Shown: positions 42,617-51,184, counted from the stretch's first letter. The stretch: 64,000 nucleotides of DNA from DFXE01 sp032054765 (GCA_032054765.1 DAMBSC010000007.1:186001-250000); one strand, 5' to 3'. Notes: generated from the sequence alone by a model not told the origin. Numbers and translations are program-made.

Positions 42617-44428
42617 ATGAGTGATATAATTCATTTACTTCCCGATAGTATTGCAAACCAAATTGCAGCTGGGGAAGTAATTCAACGCCCTTCTTCTGTA
42701 GTAAAAGAATTAGTCGAAAACGCTGTTGATGCCGGAGCGACTACAATACGGATAAATATCAAAGATGCCGGAAAAACATTGATCCAGGTGATCGATGATG
42801 GAAAAGGTATGTCTGAAACTGATGCCCGTATGGCTTTCGAACGACATGCTACTTCCAAGATTTCTACGGCAAATGATTTGTTTGCTCTTCATACTATGGG
42901 TTTCCGTGGTGAGGCGCTGGCTTCTATCGCTGCGGTAGCCCATGTAGAATTACGTACACGGCTTCGAGGAGCGGAGTTGGGTTTAAGACTATCTATTGCC
43001 GGTTCTGCCTTTGAAGAAATAGATACGGATACCTGCGGTGAGGGAAGTATATTCTCGGTGAAGAATCTTTTCTTTAATGTACCAGCGCGCCGGAAGTTTT
43101 TAAAATCCAATGAAACTGAGTTTCGTAACATAATCAACGAATTTGAACGTATTGCATTGGTAAATCCTCAAATCGCTTTATCGCTTTACCATAATGATAT
43201 AGAAATATTAAACCTTCCTGAATCCGGTTTAAGGCAACGTATAATTAATGTATACGGAAAAAATGTAAATAAGAATCTTTTAGCAGTCGATGCTCAGACA
43301 TCGCTTGTAACAATTTCAGGATTTGTCGGTACACCTGATTCGGTAAGAAAACGGGGATGTCTGCAATATTTCTTTGTAAACGGGCGGTTTATGAAACACC
43401 CTTATTTTCATAAGGCGGTTATGCAGGCGTACGAGCAGTTGATACCAACCGGTGAAATGCCTAATTACTTTATCTATTTCACTATTGATCCCTCTTCGAT
43501 AGATGTTAATATTCATCCGACGAAGACTGAGATAAAGTTTGAAAGCGAACAATCCATCTGGCAGATATTAGTGGCTGCGGTTCGTGAAGGATTGGCTAAG
43601 GCAAGCGCGGTACCTTCTATAGATTTTGACACGCAAGGGGCAATTGATATCCCTGTTTATACTCAAGCCGAACAAGTAAGAACACTTCAACCTCCCCGGA
43701 TCGATGTGAATCCTAATTATAATCCTTTTGAAAGTGTTTCGGCATCTTCTTATAAGAGGAACGAATTTAATTGGGAAGAGCTTTATAAAGACTTTGAGAA
43801 TGAAAGAAATTCTATTCAAGTAGAAGTGGAAGCAGACAGCCGGGAAGAACTTTTTGAACAGCCCACGCTATCAACTTGCTATCAGTATAAAGGGCGATAT
43901 ATTATTACTTCGTTAAAATCGGGTTTAGCATTAATTGACCAACATAGGGCGCATATCCGTATTTTATTCGATCAATATTTATTCAGTATACAAAACCAAA
44001 AGGGATCTTCCCAGCAAGTACTTTTCCCTGAAATAGTTGAATTTACAACTTCTGAAGCTTCAATATTGCCATCTATCCTGGATAATCTTTATTATGTAGG
44101 GTTTGACTTGAGCCATTTAGGTAATAATGCGTATGCTATTAATGGGGTACCGGCTGGATTGGAGAAGGTAAACCCTGCAAAACTGGTAAAAGATGCTGTA
44201 AATAGAGCAATGGAAACAGGCGGAGAAGCCCACGAAAAGATATGTGAATCAATAGCTTTATCCTTAGCAAAGGCGGTTGCTATCAAACCTGGAAAAAATC
44301 TTTCCTCAGAAGAAATGGATCACCTGATTGCTTCTCTTTTCTCTTCATCCTCATCTACTTATACTCCCGATGGAAAACTGATCCTGTCTATGCTAACCGA
44401 CGAAGATCTGGAGAAGCGGTTCAAATAG
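42617..44428 (+). CDS. mutL: DNA mismatch repair protein MutL
   Basis: This 603-residue protein couples mismatch recognition by MutS to strand removal. The N-terminal GHKL ATPase motifs are intact: VKELVENAVDAGA (29-41), DDGKGM (60-65) and TMGFRGEALASI (93-104). The C-terminal domain lacks standard endonuclease and zinc motifs: DQHA(X)2E(X)4E reads DQHRAHIRILFD (441-452); an ACx-type cysteine block reads LAKAVAIKPGK (550-560); and a CPHGRP-type block reads TYTPDGK (581-587). I infer loss of MutL nicking activity. It is the last gene of the foldase-ostA unit. Confidence 0.95.
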   Translation: MSDIIHLLPDSIANQIAAGEVIQRPSSVVKELVENAVDAGATTIRINIKDAGKTLIQVIDDGKGMSETDARMAFERHATSKISTANDLFALHTMGFRGEALASIAAVAHVELRTRLRGAELGLRLSIAGSAFEEIDTDTCGEGSIFSVKNLFFNVPARRKFLKSNETEFRNIINEFERIALVNPQIALSLYHNDIEILNLPESGLRQRIINVYGKNVNKNLLAVDAQTSLVTISGFVGTPDSVRKRGCLQYFFVNGRFMKHPYFHKAVMQAYEQLIPTGEMPNYFIYFTIDPSSIDVNIHPTKTEIKFESEQSIWQILVAAVREGLAKASAVPSIDFDTQGAIDIPVYTQAEQVRTLQPPRIDVNPNYNPFESVSASSYKRNEFNWEELYKDFENERNSIQVEVEADSREELFEQPTLSTCYQYKGRYIITSLKSGLALIDQHRAHIRILFDQYLFSIQNQKGSSQQVLFPEIVEFTTSEASILPSILDNLYYVGFDLSHLGNNAYAINGVPAGLEKVNPAKLVKDAVNRAMETGGEAHEKICESIALSLAKAVAIKPGKNLSSEEMDHLIASLFSSSSSTYTPDGKLILSMLTDEDLEKRFK

Positions 44429-44531
44429 GTTCCTATTCTGTTTTTATTTTATAAGATGATTTTATCTTTTGTGCCTGAATAATTCATGCTTTCAAAGGTA
44501 TGAAGTATTTTTTTTGTCAGTAGAACTTAAT

Positions 44532-44619
44532 CGGCTCACAATTGTTAAACGATCGCCTCACACGGGTGAGTCGACCGACTCACAAGGGTGATCCATTCGC
44601 CTCACCTATGTGAGGCGAT
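44532..44619. repeat. 22-bp repeat array 3 (four units)
   Basis: Units start at 44532, 44554, 44576 and 44598, exactly 22 bp apart; all four start CG. Dyads: unit 2 CTCAC-ACGG-GTGAG, unit 3 TCAC-AAGG-GTGA, unit 4 CGCCTCAC-CTAT-GTGAGGCG (perfect 8-bp arms); unit 1 is decayed on its right arm. Homologous to array 2, with shared 5' flank. Confidence 0.88.
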
Positions 44620-44780
44620 CAAAATATCGTTTCCGAAGAAAGAAAATATCAGCTTCTAAATAATAAAACATAGAGAGCGATCATATAATTATGGTAAATG
44701 GTTCAAGAATGTATAGTTAATAATATTTAATAATAATCAATTAATCATGAATCACCCATATAAGAAAAGGTATAAATCGC

Positions 44781-44788
44781 TACCTTTG
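44781..44788 (+). promoter_or_regulatory. Upstream -7 box of the ribosomal operon
   Basis: TACCTTTG is an exact TAnnTTTG match 144 nt before rpsL; no clear -33. A possible second, distal promoter. Confidence 0.45.
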
Positions 44789-44832
44789 TGCCGTTTTCGC
44801 GCTGAAAAATACATGTTATTTACTCTAACTGA

Positions 44833-44862
44833 TTGGTTATACGGAAATAATGTGTAATTTTG
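44833..44862 (+). promoter_or_regulatory. rpsL proximal promoter
   Basis: TTG (44833-44835), a 19-nt spacer and TAATTTTG (44855-44862). The -7 and following bases (TAATTTTGCAG) are the same as at the tig promoter (30963-30973), suggesting co-regulated housekeeping promoters. Leader about 64 nt. Confidence 0.65.
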
Positions 44863-44931
44863 CAGCCTGAAATAAAAATGTGATTTATAATATTATCGAG
44901 AATATAGAATTAAAGTTTAAAAAGAAAAAAG

Positions 44932-45315
44932 ATGCCTACAATTCAGCAATTAGTGAGAAAAGGAAGGGAATCTTTAGTAGTAAAGGGTAAATCTCCTGCA
45001 TTAGACGCTTGTCCTCAAAGACGTGGCGTTTGTGTGAGAGTATACACTACTACTCCTAAGAAACCTAACTCTGCAATGCGTAAAGTAGCAAGAGTACGTT
45101 TGACAAATGGTAAAGAGGTGAACTCTTATATTCCGGGAGAAGGACACAATCTGCAAGAGCACTCAATCGTGTTAGTACGTGGTGGTCGTGTGAAAGACCT
45201 TCCAGGTGTACGTTACCATATTGTTCGTGGTACTTTAGATACTGCCGGTGTAAACGGTCGTACGCAAAGACGCTCTAAATATGGAGCTAAACGTCCGAAA
45301 GCGGCTAAGAAATAA
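44932..45315 (+). CDS. rpsL: Ribosomal protein S12
   Basis: 127 residues at the decoding centre of the small subunit. The conserved TTTPKKPNSAMRKVARVRL and GGRVKDLPGVRYH blocks carry the two lysines linked to streptomycin action, both wild type. It is the first gene of the str-S10-spc-alpha run, with promoters upstream, then rpsG after a 150-nt gap. Confidence 0.98.
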   Translation: MPTIQQLVRKGRESLVVKGKSPALDACPQRRGVCVRVYTTTPKKPNSAMRKVARVRLTNGKEVNSYIPGEGHNLQEHSIVLVRGGRVKDLPGVRYHIVRGTLDTAGVNGRTQRRSKYGAKRPKAAKK

Positions 45316-45465
45316 AAACCCTTTCGAACCGAGAATTAATTTTTAGTATTAAAAGCTGGTTTGAGTTATTTGGAAAGGCTATTGGGTTGAGTAAATGATT
45401 CAGAGGAATCGTTGAAGACGAGATTAAGGCAACCAAGAACAAGAACGAAAATTTTTGAAATCAAA
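45316..45465 (+). promoter_or_regulatory. rpsL-rpsG intercistronic region
   Basis: 150 nt without a gene, unusually long inside the operon. CCCTTTCGAACCGAG and a later GGAAAGGCTATTGGG are partly complementary and could fold before rpsG. In other bacteria S7 regulates the str operon near this junction; no specific S7 site is proven here. Confidence 0.3.
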
Positions 45466-45942
45466 ATGAGAAAAGCAAAACCAAAGAAAAGACAGGTTCT
45501 TCCTGATCCTGTGTTCGGTGATGTAAAGGTAACGAAGTTCGTTAACCACTTAATGTATGATGGTAAGAAAAGTATCGCGTATGATATTTTTTACTCTGCT
45601 TTAGAAAACGTAAAAGCTAAATTACCGAATGAAGAAAAATCTTCTCTCGAAATTTGGAAAGCTGCACTTGACAATATAACGCCACAAGTAGAAGTAAAAT
45701 CACGCCGTGTAGGTGGAGCTACTTTCCAGGTGCCTACAGAAATTCGTCCGGATCGTAAAGAATCCGTTTCAATGAAAAATATGATATTATATGCCCGTAA
45801 AAGAGGGGGCAAAACCATGTCTGATAAATTATCTGCAGAAATTGTGGATGCTTTTAATAATCAGGGTGGAGCATTTAAAAGAAAAGAGGATATGCACCGT
45901 ATGGCAGAAGCAAACCGTGCGTTCGCTCATTTCAGGTTTTAA
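45466..45942 (+). CDS. rpsG: Ribosomal protein S7
   Basis: 158 residues; primary 16S rRNA binder of the small-subunit head. I start it at the ATG at 45466 (MRKAKPKKRQVLPDPVFGD), the normal family start; an in-frame ATG at 45412 would add an unrelated basic leader. Motif blocks: KFVNHLMYDGKKSIAYDIF, VGGATFQVPTEIRPDRK and MAEANRAFAHFRF. 32 nt upstream of fusA. Confidence 0.97.
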   Translation: MRKAKPKKRQVLPDPVFGDVKVTKFVNHLMYDGKKSIAYDIFYSALENVKAKLPNEEKSSLEIWKAALDNITPQVEVKSRRVGGATFQVPTEIRPDRKESVSMKNMILYARKRGGKTMSDKLSAEIVDAFNNQGGAFKRKEDMHRMAEANRAFAHFRF

Positions 45943-45974
45943 TTAAGGTATTAATAGGAGTTTAAAAAAAGAAA

Positions 45975-48101
45975 ATGGCAAAAGGTGACGAACTGTTAAA
46001 GTTTACGAGAAATATCGGTATCATGGCGCATATTGATGCAGGAAAGACTACGACATCAGAGCGTATTCTTTTCTATACCGGCCTTACCCACAAAATCGGT
46101 GAGGTGCATGATGGTGCTGCGACCATGGACTGGATGGAGCAGGAGCAGGAACGTGGTATTACCATTACCTCTGCTGCGACAACTACTTTCTGGAATTATA
46201 ATAACGATAAATTTAAAATCAACTTAATCGATACTCCGGGACACGTTGACTTCACTGTTGAAGTTGAACGTTCATTACGTATTCTGGATGGTGCTGTTGC
46301 TGCATTCTGTGCGGTAGGTGGTGTTGAGCCTCAGTCAGAAACCGTTTGGCGTCAGGCTGATAAATACAATGTGCCAAGAATTGGTTATGTTAATAAAATG
46401 GACCGTTCAGGAGCTAACTTCTTCGAAGTGGTTCGTCAGGTAAAAGATGTTTTAGGTGCAAGTCCTTGTCCGATTCAAATTCCTATCGGAGCAGAGGAAA
46501 CGTTTAAAGGTGTTGTTGACCTGGTTCAGATGAAAGCTATCTTATGGCATGATGAAACTATGGGTGCTGAGTATTCCATAGAGGAAATCCCTGCTGAGTT
46601 GAAAGCTGAAGCTGAAGAATGGCGCGACAAAATGCTTGAAGTATTGGCTGAATGCGATGATGCATTGATGGAGAAATATTTCGACGATCCTTCAACAATA
46701 ACAGTAGAAGAGATCAAAGCTGCTATTCGTAAGGGTACGTTAGCTATGCAGATCAATCCAATGATTTGCGGATCTTCATTTAAAAATAAAGGTGTTCAGA
46801 CTTTGTTAGATGCAGTATGTGCATACTTGCCAAGTCCGATTGATACTCCTTCTATCGAAGGAACTGACCCTAACGATCCGGATAAAGTAATTGTTCGTAA
46901 GCCTACATCAGATGAACCGTTAACTGCATTGGCATTTAAGATCGCTACGGATCCTTATGTTGGTCGTTTATGTTTCTTCCGTGTGTATGCAGGTGAATTA
47001 CGTGCTGGTTCGTATGTGTATAATACACGTTCTGATAAGAAAGAACGTATCTCACGTCTCTTCCAGATGCACTCCAACAAGCAGAATCCGATGGAAGTAA
47101 TCGGGTGTGGCGATATAGGTGCAGGTGTTGGGTTTAAAGATATTCGTACAGGGGATACGCTTTGTGATGAAAATCATCCGATCGTATTGGAATCTATGGA
47201 ATTCCCTGAACCGGTTATCGGTATTGCCGTGGAACCTAAGACTCAGAAAGACTTGGATAAACTGGGTGTTGGTTTGTCTAAACTGGCAGAAGAAGATCCG
47301 ACTTTCCGTGTACAGACCAATGAAGAAACAGGTCAGACGGTAATTAGTGGTATGGGTGAGCTTCACCTTGACATTATTATCGACCGTTTACGTCGTGAGT
47401 TTAAAGTAGAATGTAACCAGGGACGTCCTCAGGTTTCTTATAAAGAAGCTATTACCAAATCGGTTGAACTTCGTGAAGTATATAAGAAGCAATCAGGAGG
47501 TCGTGGTAAATTTGCTGATATCATTGTACGTGTTGAACCTGCTGATGCTGGTTTTGAAGGTGAATTACAATTCATTGACGAAGTAAAAGGTGGTAACATT
47601 CCTAAGGAATTTATACCTTCTGTTCAGAAAGGTTTCTTGAAAGCAATGAAAAATGGGATTCTTGCCGGTTATCCACTGGATCAGTTGAAAGTAACATTGA
47701 TCGATGGTTCTTTCCACTCAGTTGACTCGGATCAACTATCATTTGAGATTTGTGCTATCCAGGCATTTAAAAATGCTGCCGAAAAAGCAGGTCCTGCATT
47801 GATGGAACCGATTATGAAGATTGAAGTCGTGACTCCGGAAGAAAGCATGGGAGATGTGATTGGTGACTTAAATAAACGTCGCGGACAGGTAGAAGGTATG
47901 GAAACAAGCCGTACAGGGGCACGTATTGTAAAAGCAAAAGTTCCTTTGGCAGAGACATTCGGTTATGTAACAGCTTTACGTACGATTACTTCAGGACGTG
48001 CAACTTCTTCAATGCAGTTCTCACATTTTACTGAAGTTTCCGGTTCTATTGCGAAACAGGTATTAACTGAAGTTCAAGGTCGCGTAGATTTAATAAAATA
48101 A
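45975..48101 (+). CDS. fusA: Elongation factor G
   Basis: 708-residue GTPase that moves tRNA and mRNA after peptide transfer. G1 AHIDAGKT (18-25), the RGITI switch, G3 DTPGHVDF and G4 NKMD are intact, followed by domains II-V through TALRTITSGRATSSMQFSHF. Third gene of the str cluster. A hairpin and direct repeats separate it from rpsJ, a possible control point between str and S10 genes. Confidence 0.98.
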   Translation: MAKGDELLKFTRNIGIMAHIDAGKTTTSERILFYTGLTHKIGEVHDGAATMDWMEQEQERGITITSAATTTFWNYNNDKFKINLIDTPGHVDFTVEVERSLRILDGAVAAFCAVGGVEPQSETVWRQADKYNVPRIGYVNKMDRSGANFFEVVRQVKDVLGASPCPIQIPIGAEETFKGVVDLVQMKAILWHDETMGAEYSIEEIPAELKAEAEEWRDKMLEVLAECDDALMEKYFDDPSTITVEEIKAAIRKGTLAMQINPMICGSSFKNKGVQTLLDAVCAYLPSPIDTPSIEGTDPNDPDKVIVRKPTSDEPLTALAFKIATDPYVGRLCFFRVYAGELRAGSYVYNTRSDKKERISRLFQMHSNKQNPMEVIGCGDIGAGVGFKDIRTGDTLCDENHPIVLESMEFPEPVIGIAVEPKTQKDLDKLGVGLSKLAEEDPTFRVQTNEETGQTVISGMGELHLDIIIDRLRREFKVECNQGRPQVSYKEAITKSVELREVYKKQSGGRGKFADIIVRVEPADAGFEGELQFIDEVKGGNIPKEFIPSVQKGFLKAMKNGILAGYPLDQLKVTLIDGSFHSVDSDQLSFEICAIQAFKNAAEKAGPALMEPIMKIEVVTPEESMGDVIGDLNKRRGQVEGMETSRTGARIVKAKVPLAETFGYVTALRTITSGRATSSMQFSHFTEVSGSIAKQVLTEVQGRVDLIK

Positions 48102-48105
48102 AATG

Positions 48106-48139
48106 AATAGGGGGAGGAAATGGCTCTTTCCCCTATTTG
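48106..48139 (+). terminator. fusA-rpsJ hairpin (attenuator or partial terminator)
   Basis: AATAGGGG near 48106-48113 pairs with CCCCTATT at about 48130-48137 around a 16-nt loop, followed by TGTAATTAATAT. The U-run is weak, so read-through into the S10 genes is expected. Confidence 0.5.
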
Positions 48140-48181
48140 TAATTAATATATTTACAATTAATATATTTACAATTAATAATT
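48137..48181 (+). repeat. Three 15-bp direct repeats before rpsJ
   Basis: Copies TTGTAATTAATATAT, TTACAATTAATATAT and TTACAATTAATAATT are exactly 15 bp apart and end 5 nt before the rpsJ ATG. They make a very AT-rich, unstructured translation start region, or may reflect replication slippage. Confidence 0.8.
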
Positions 48182-48186
48182 AATTA

Positions 48187-48492
48187 ATGAGCCAAAAGAT
48201 TAGAATCAAATTGAAATCTTACGATTATTCACTGGTTGATAAATCAGCAGAGAAGATCGTAAAAACTGTAAAAGCTACAGGTGCGGTCGTTAGCGGTCCT
48301 ATACCATTGCCAACGCACAAACGTATCTTTACGGTGAACCGCTCTACTTTCGTTAATAAGAAATCTCGTGAGCAGTTCGAACTCTCTTCTTATAAGAGAT
48401 TGATTGATATTTACAGCTCAACTGCAAAAACAGTTGATGCATTGATGAAACTGGAATTACCCAGTGGTGTTGAAGTAGAAATTAAAGTGTGA
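48187..48492 (+). CDS. rpsJ: Ribosomal protein S10
   Basis: 101 residues; head of the 30S subunit, also a partner of the antitermination factor NusB in other bacteria. IRIKLKSYDYSLVDKSAEKIV and GPIPLPTHKRIFTVNRSTFVNKKSREQFE are diagnostic. First gene of the S10 part of the operon, 85 nt after fusA. Confidence 0.97.
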   Translation: MSQKIRIKLKSYDYSLVDKSAEKIVKTVKATGAVVSGPIPLPTHKRIFTVNRSTFVNKKSREQFELSSYKRLIDIYSSTAKTVDALMKLELPSGVEVEIKV

Positions 48493-48511
48493 TAATTAAA
48501 AATTAAGTGAA

Positions 48512-49129
48512 ATGCCAGGATTGTTAGGAAAAAAAATCGGAATGACATCCGTTTTCAGTGCCGAGGGAAAGAATCTTCCATGCACTGTTATCGAAGTAGG
48601 TCCTTGCGTCGTTACACAAATTAAAACGCTTGAAAATGACGGCTATGAAGCTGTACAGTTGGGTTTCGAAGATAAAAAAGAGAAACACACAACTAACCCT
48701 GAAGCAGGGCATTTCAAGAAAGCTGGTGTAACACCCAAGAGACACTTGGCTGAGTTCAAGAATTTTGAAGCTGAGTATAATCTCGGTGATGTGATCACTG
48801 TGGATTATCTGAATGATGCTGTTTTCGTAGATGTTGTGGGGACATCTAAAGGAAAAGGATTCCAGGGCGTTGTAAAACGTCATGGTTTTGGTGGAGTTGG
48901 TCAGACTACTCACGGTCAGCACAATCGTTTACGTGCTCCCGGTAGTATTGGCGCCTGTTCTTATCCTGCGAAAGTGTTCAAAGGAACACGCATGGCTGGT
49001 CAGATGGGTAACGAACGTGTAACTATCCAGAATCTGGAAGTGATCAAGGTAATGCCGGAACATAACCTTTTATTGGTTAAAGGGTCTGTTCCCGGAGCAA
49101 AAGGTTCAATCTTAATAATTGAAAAGTAA
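48512..49129 (+). CDS. rplC: Ribosomal protein L3
   Basis: 205 residues, near the peptidyl-transferase centre. Family blocks GLLGKKIGMTSVF at the start, and GVVKRHGFGGVGQTTHGQHNRLRAPGSIGACSYPAKVFKGTRMAGQMG later, are intact. The stop TAA shares one base with the rplD ATG (49129), so translation is coupled. Confidence 0.97.
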   Translation: MPGLLGKKIGMTSVFSAEGKNLPCTVIEVGPCVVTQIKTLENDGYEAVQLGFEDKKEKHTTNPEAGHFKKAGVTPKRHLAEFKNFEAEYNLGDVITVDYLNDAVFVDVVGTSKGKGFQGVVKRHGFGGVGQTTHGQHNRLRAPGSIGACSYPAKVFKGTRMAGQMGNERVTIQNLEVIKVMPEHNLLLVKGSVPGAKGSILIIEK

Positions 49130-49758
49130 TGGAACTGAGCGTATTAAATATTAAAGGAGAAGATACCGGAAGAAAGGTAACTCTCAATGATGCGATCTTC
49201 GGCATTGAACCCAATGATCATGCTATTTATCTGGATGTAAAGCAGTATTTAGCTAATCAACGTCAGGGAACTCATAAAGCTAAAGAAAGAAGCGAAATGT
49301 CTGGTAGTACGCGTAAGCTGATCCGTCAGAAAGGTGGAGGTGGTGCCCGTCGTGGTGATATTAACTCACCTGTATTGGTAGGTGGAGCTCGTGTATTCGG
49401 ACCGAAACCAAGAGATTATAGTTTTAAGCTAAATAAGAAAGTAAAAAGTTTAGCTCGTAAGTCGGCTTTGGCTTATAAAGCTAAAGAAAATGCTATCGTA
49501 ATTGTTGAAGATATTGCAATGGAAACTCCAAAGACAAAGGAATTTATCGCAATAACTAAAAGCCTGAATGTAGCTGATAAGAAACTGTTATTGGTGCTGC
49601 CTGAGAGTAATAATACTATTTATAAGTCAGCTCGTAATCTGGCAAAAGCCAGTGTAATACCTGCATGTGAGTTAAATACTTATAAAGTATTGGGTGCTGC
49701 TAATTTAGTGATTACCGAAAGTTCGGTAGCCGTTATTGAGAAACTTTTTAATGCATAA
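49129..49758 (+). CDS. rplD: Ribosomal protein L4
   Basis: 209 residues; large-subunit protein with the exit-tunnel loop (RSEMSGSTRKLIRQKGGGGARRGDINSPVLVGGARVFGPKPRDY). Overlaps rplC by one base. In Proteobacteria L4 represses the S10 operon via a leader; no such leader is seen here. Confidence 0.96.
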   Translation: MELSVLNIKGEDTGRKVTLNDAIFGIEPNDHAIYLDVKQYLANQRQGTHKAKERSEMSGSTRKLIRQKGGGGARRGDINSPVLVGGARVFGPKPRDYSFKLNKKVKSLARKSALAYKAKENAIVIVEDIAMETPKTKEFIAITKSLNVADKKLLLVLPESNNTIYKSARNLAKASVIPACELNTYKVLGAANLVITESSVAVIEKLFNA

Positions 49759-49769
49759 GGAGTAGAAAG

Positions 49770-50063
49770 ATGGGAATTATTATTAAACCTATATTGACAG
49801 AAAAACAAACAGCGATTTCTGAAAATATGCCGAATCGTTACGGCTTTCGCGTATCTCCTGATGCGAACAAACTTGAAATAAAGAAAGCGATTGAGGATTT
49901 ATATAGTGTAACAGTCATTGATGTGAATACAATGAATTACAAAGGCAAACAAAAAAGCCGCTATACAAAATCCGGTATTATAAATGGTAAGCAATCGTCT
50001 TTTAAGAAAGCAATAGTAACATTGAAAGAAGGAGATACTATTGATCTCTTTAGTAATATCTAA
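49770..50063 (+). CDS. rplW: Ribosomal protein L23
   Basis: 97 residues at the exit tunnel, docking site for trigger factor and SRP. IIKPILTEKQTAISE and YGFRVSPDANKLEIKKAIEDLYSVTVIDVNT are diagnostic. Placed between rplD and rplB in the standard order with short gaps. Confidence 0.96.
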   Translation: MGIIIKPILTEKQTAISENMPNRYGFRVSPDANKLEIKKAIEDLYSVTVIDVNTMNYKGKQKSRYTKSGIINGKQSSFKKAIVTLKEGDTIDLFSNI

Positions 50064-50069
50064 AAAGAA

Positions 50070-50894
50070 ATGGGAATACGCAAATTGAAGCCCACAACAC
50101 CGGGGCAGAGACACAAAGTTATTGGTGCATTTGATAAAGTCACTGCAAGTACACCAGAGAAGTCTCTTGTAACAGGTAAGAAACGTTCGGGTGGTCGTAA
50201 CAATACCGGTAAGATGACAATGCGTTACATCGGTGGAGGTCACAAACAAAGATACAGAATTATCGACTTCAAGAGAAGTAAAGATGGCGTTCCGGCAACA
50301 GTAAAAGCAATCGAATACGATCCAAATCGTACATCTCGTATTGCCTTGTTGTATTATGCCGATGGAGCAAAAAGTTATATCCTTGCTCCAAACGGATTGG
50401 AAGTTGGCCAGACAGTGATATCAGGTAGCGATGTGGCACCTGAAATAGGAAATACATTGCCGATGGCAAATATACCGGTTGGTACTATTATCCATAATAT
50501 TGAGCTTCGTCCGGGACAAGGTGCAAAGTTTGTACGTTCTGCCGGTGGTTTCGCTCAGTTGACGTCAAGAGAAGGCAACTATGTAATTATTAAGATGCCT
50601 TCTGGTGAAACAAGAAAAATTCTTGCTGCATGTAAGGCTACTATTGGTAGTGTAGGGAATTCAGACCATGGTCTTGAAAAATCAGGTAAAGCCGGTCGTA
50701 CCAGATGGCTTGGACGTCGTCCTCGTAACCGTGGGGTTGTAATGAACCCTGTTGATCACCCAATGGGTGGTGGTGAAGGACGTGCTTCAGGAGGTCATCC
50801 AAGGTCACGCAAAGGTTTATATGCTAAGGGCTTGAAGACAAGAGCTCCGAAGAAACATTCTTCAAAGTATATTATTGAGAAAAGGAAAAAATAA
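50070..50894 (+). CDS. rplB: Ribosomal protein L2
   Basis: 274 residues, needed for subunit joining and peptidyl transfer. The C-terminal block NPVDHPMGGGEGRASGGHP with its conserved histidine is intact, and the N-terminal KRSGGRNNTGKMTMRYIGGGHK is typical. Six nt after rplW. Confidence 0.97.
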   Translation: MGIRKLKPTTPGQRHKVIGAFDKVTASTPEKSLVTGKKRSGGRNNTGKMTMRYIGGGHKQRYRIIDFKRSKDGVPATVKAIEYDPNRTSRIALLYYADGAKSYILAPNGLEVGQTVISGSDVAPEIGNTLPMANIPVGTIIHNIELRPGQGAKFVRSAGGFAQLTSREGNYVIIKMPSGETRKILAACKATIGSVGNSDHGLEKSGKAGRTRWLGRRPRNRGVVMNPVDHPMGGGEGRASGGHPRSRKGLYAKGLKTRAPKKHSSKYIIEKRKK

Positions 50895-50914
50895 TCTGAT
50901 TAATTAAGTAAACT

Positions 50915-51184
50915 ATGAGTCGTTCACTAAAAAAAGGCCCGTATATTAATGTAAAGCTTGAAAAGAAAGTCTTGGCTATGAATGAGTCGGGAAAGAAAGC
51001 TGTAGTTAAGACATGGGCAAGAGCTTCAATGATTTCGCCTGATTTTGTAGGCCATACTATTGCAGTTCATAATGGAAACAAGTTTATTCCTGTTTTTGTA
51101 ACCGAGAACATGGTTGGACATAAGTTAGGAGAGTTTTCTCCAACTCGTACATTCCGTGGTCACGCTGGTAATAAGAAAAAATAA
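50915..51184 (+). CDS. rpsS: Ribosomal protein S19
   Basis: 89 residues in the 30S head. SRSLKKGPYINVKL at the start and GHKLGEFSPTRTFRGHAG near the end match the family. Standard position between rplB and rplV. Confidence 0.97.
   Translation: MSRSLKKGPYINVKLEKKVLAMNESGKKAVVKTWARASMISPDFVGHTIAVHNGNKFIPVFVTENMVGHKLGEFSPTRTFRGHAGNKKK

Larger units (their letters stand above)
44429..44931. other. Gene-free region with repeat array 3 and str-operon promoters
   Basis: There is no gene between mutL and rpsL. It holds repeat array 3 (44532-44619) and two promoter-like boxes (44781-44788 and 44833-44862) for the ribosomal operon. Confidence 0.7.

Noticed and set aside
44493..44500. Minus-strand promoter (CAAAGGTA on +) after mutL
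   Set aside because: An exact -7 match but no -33 element, and it would only make antisense RNA into mutL; not listed as a feature.
45412..45465. Extended N-terminus for S7
   Set aside because: The extra 18 residues do not match the family and the standard MRKAKPKKRQ start is at 45466.
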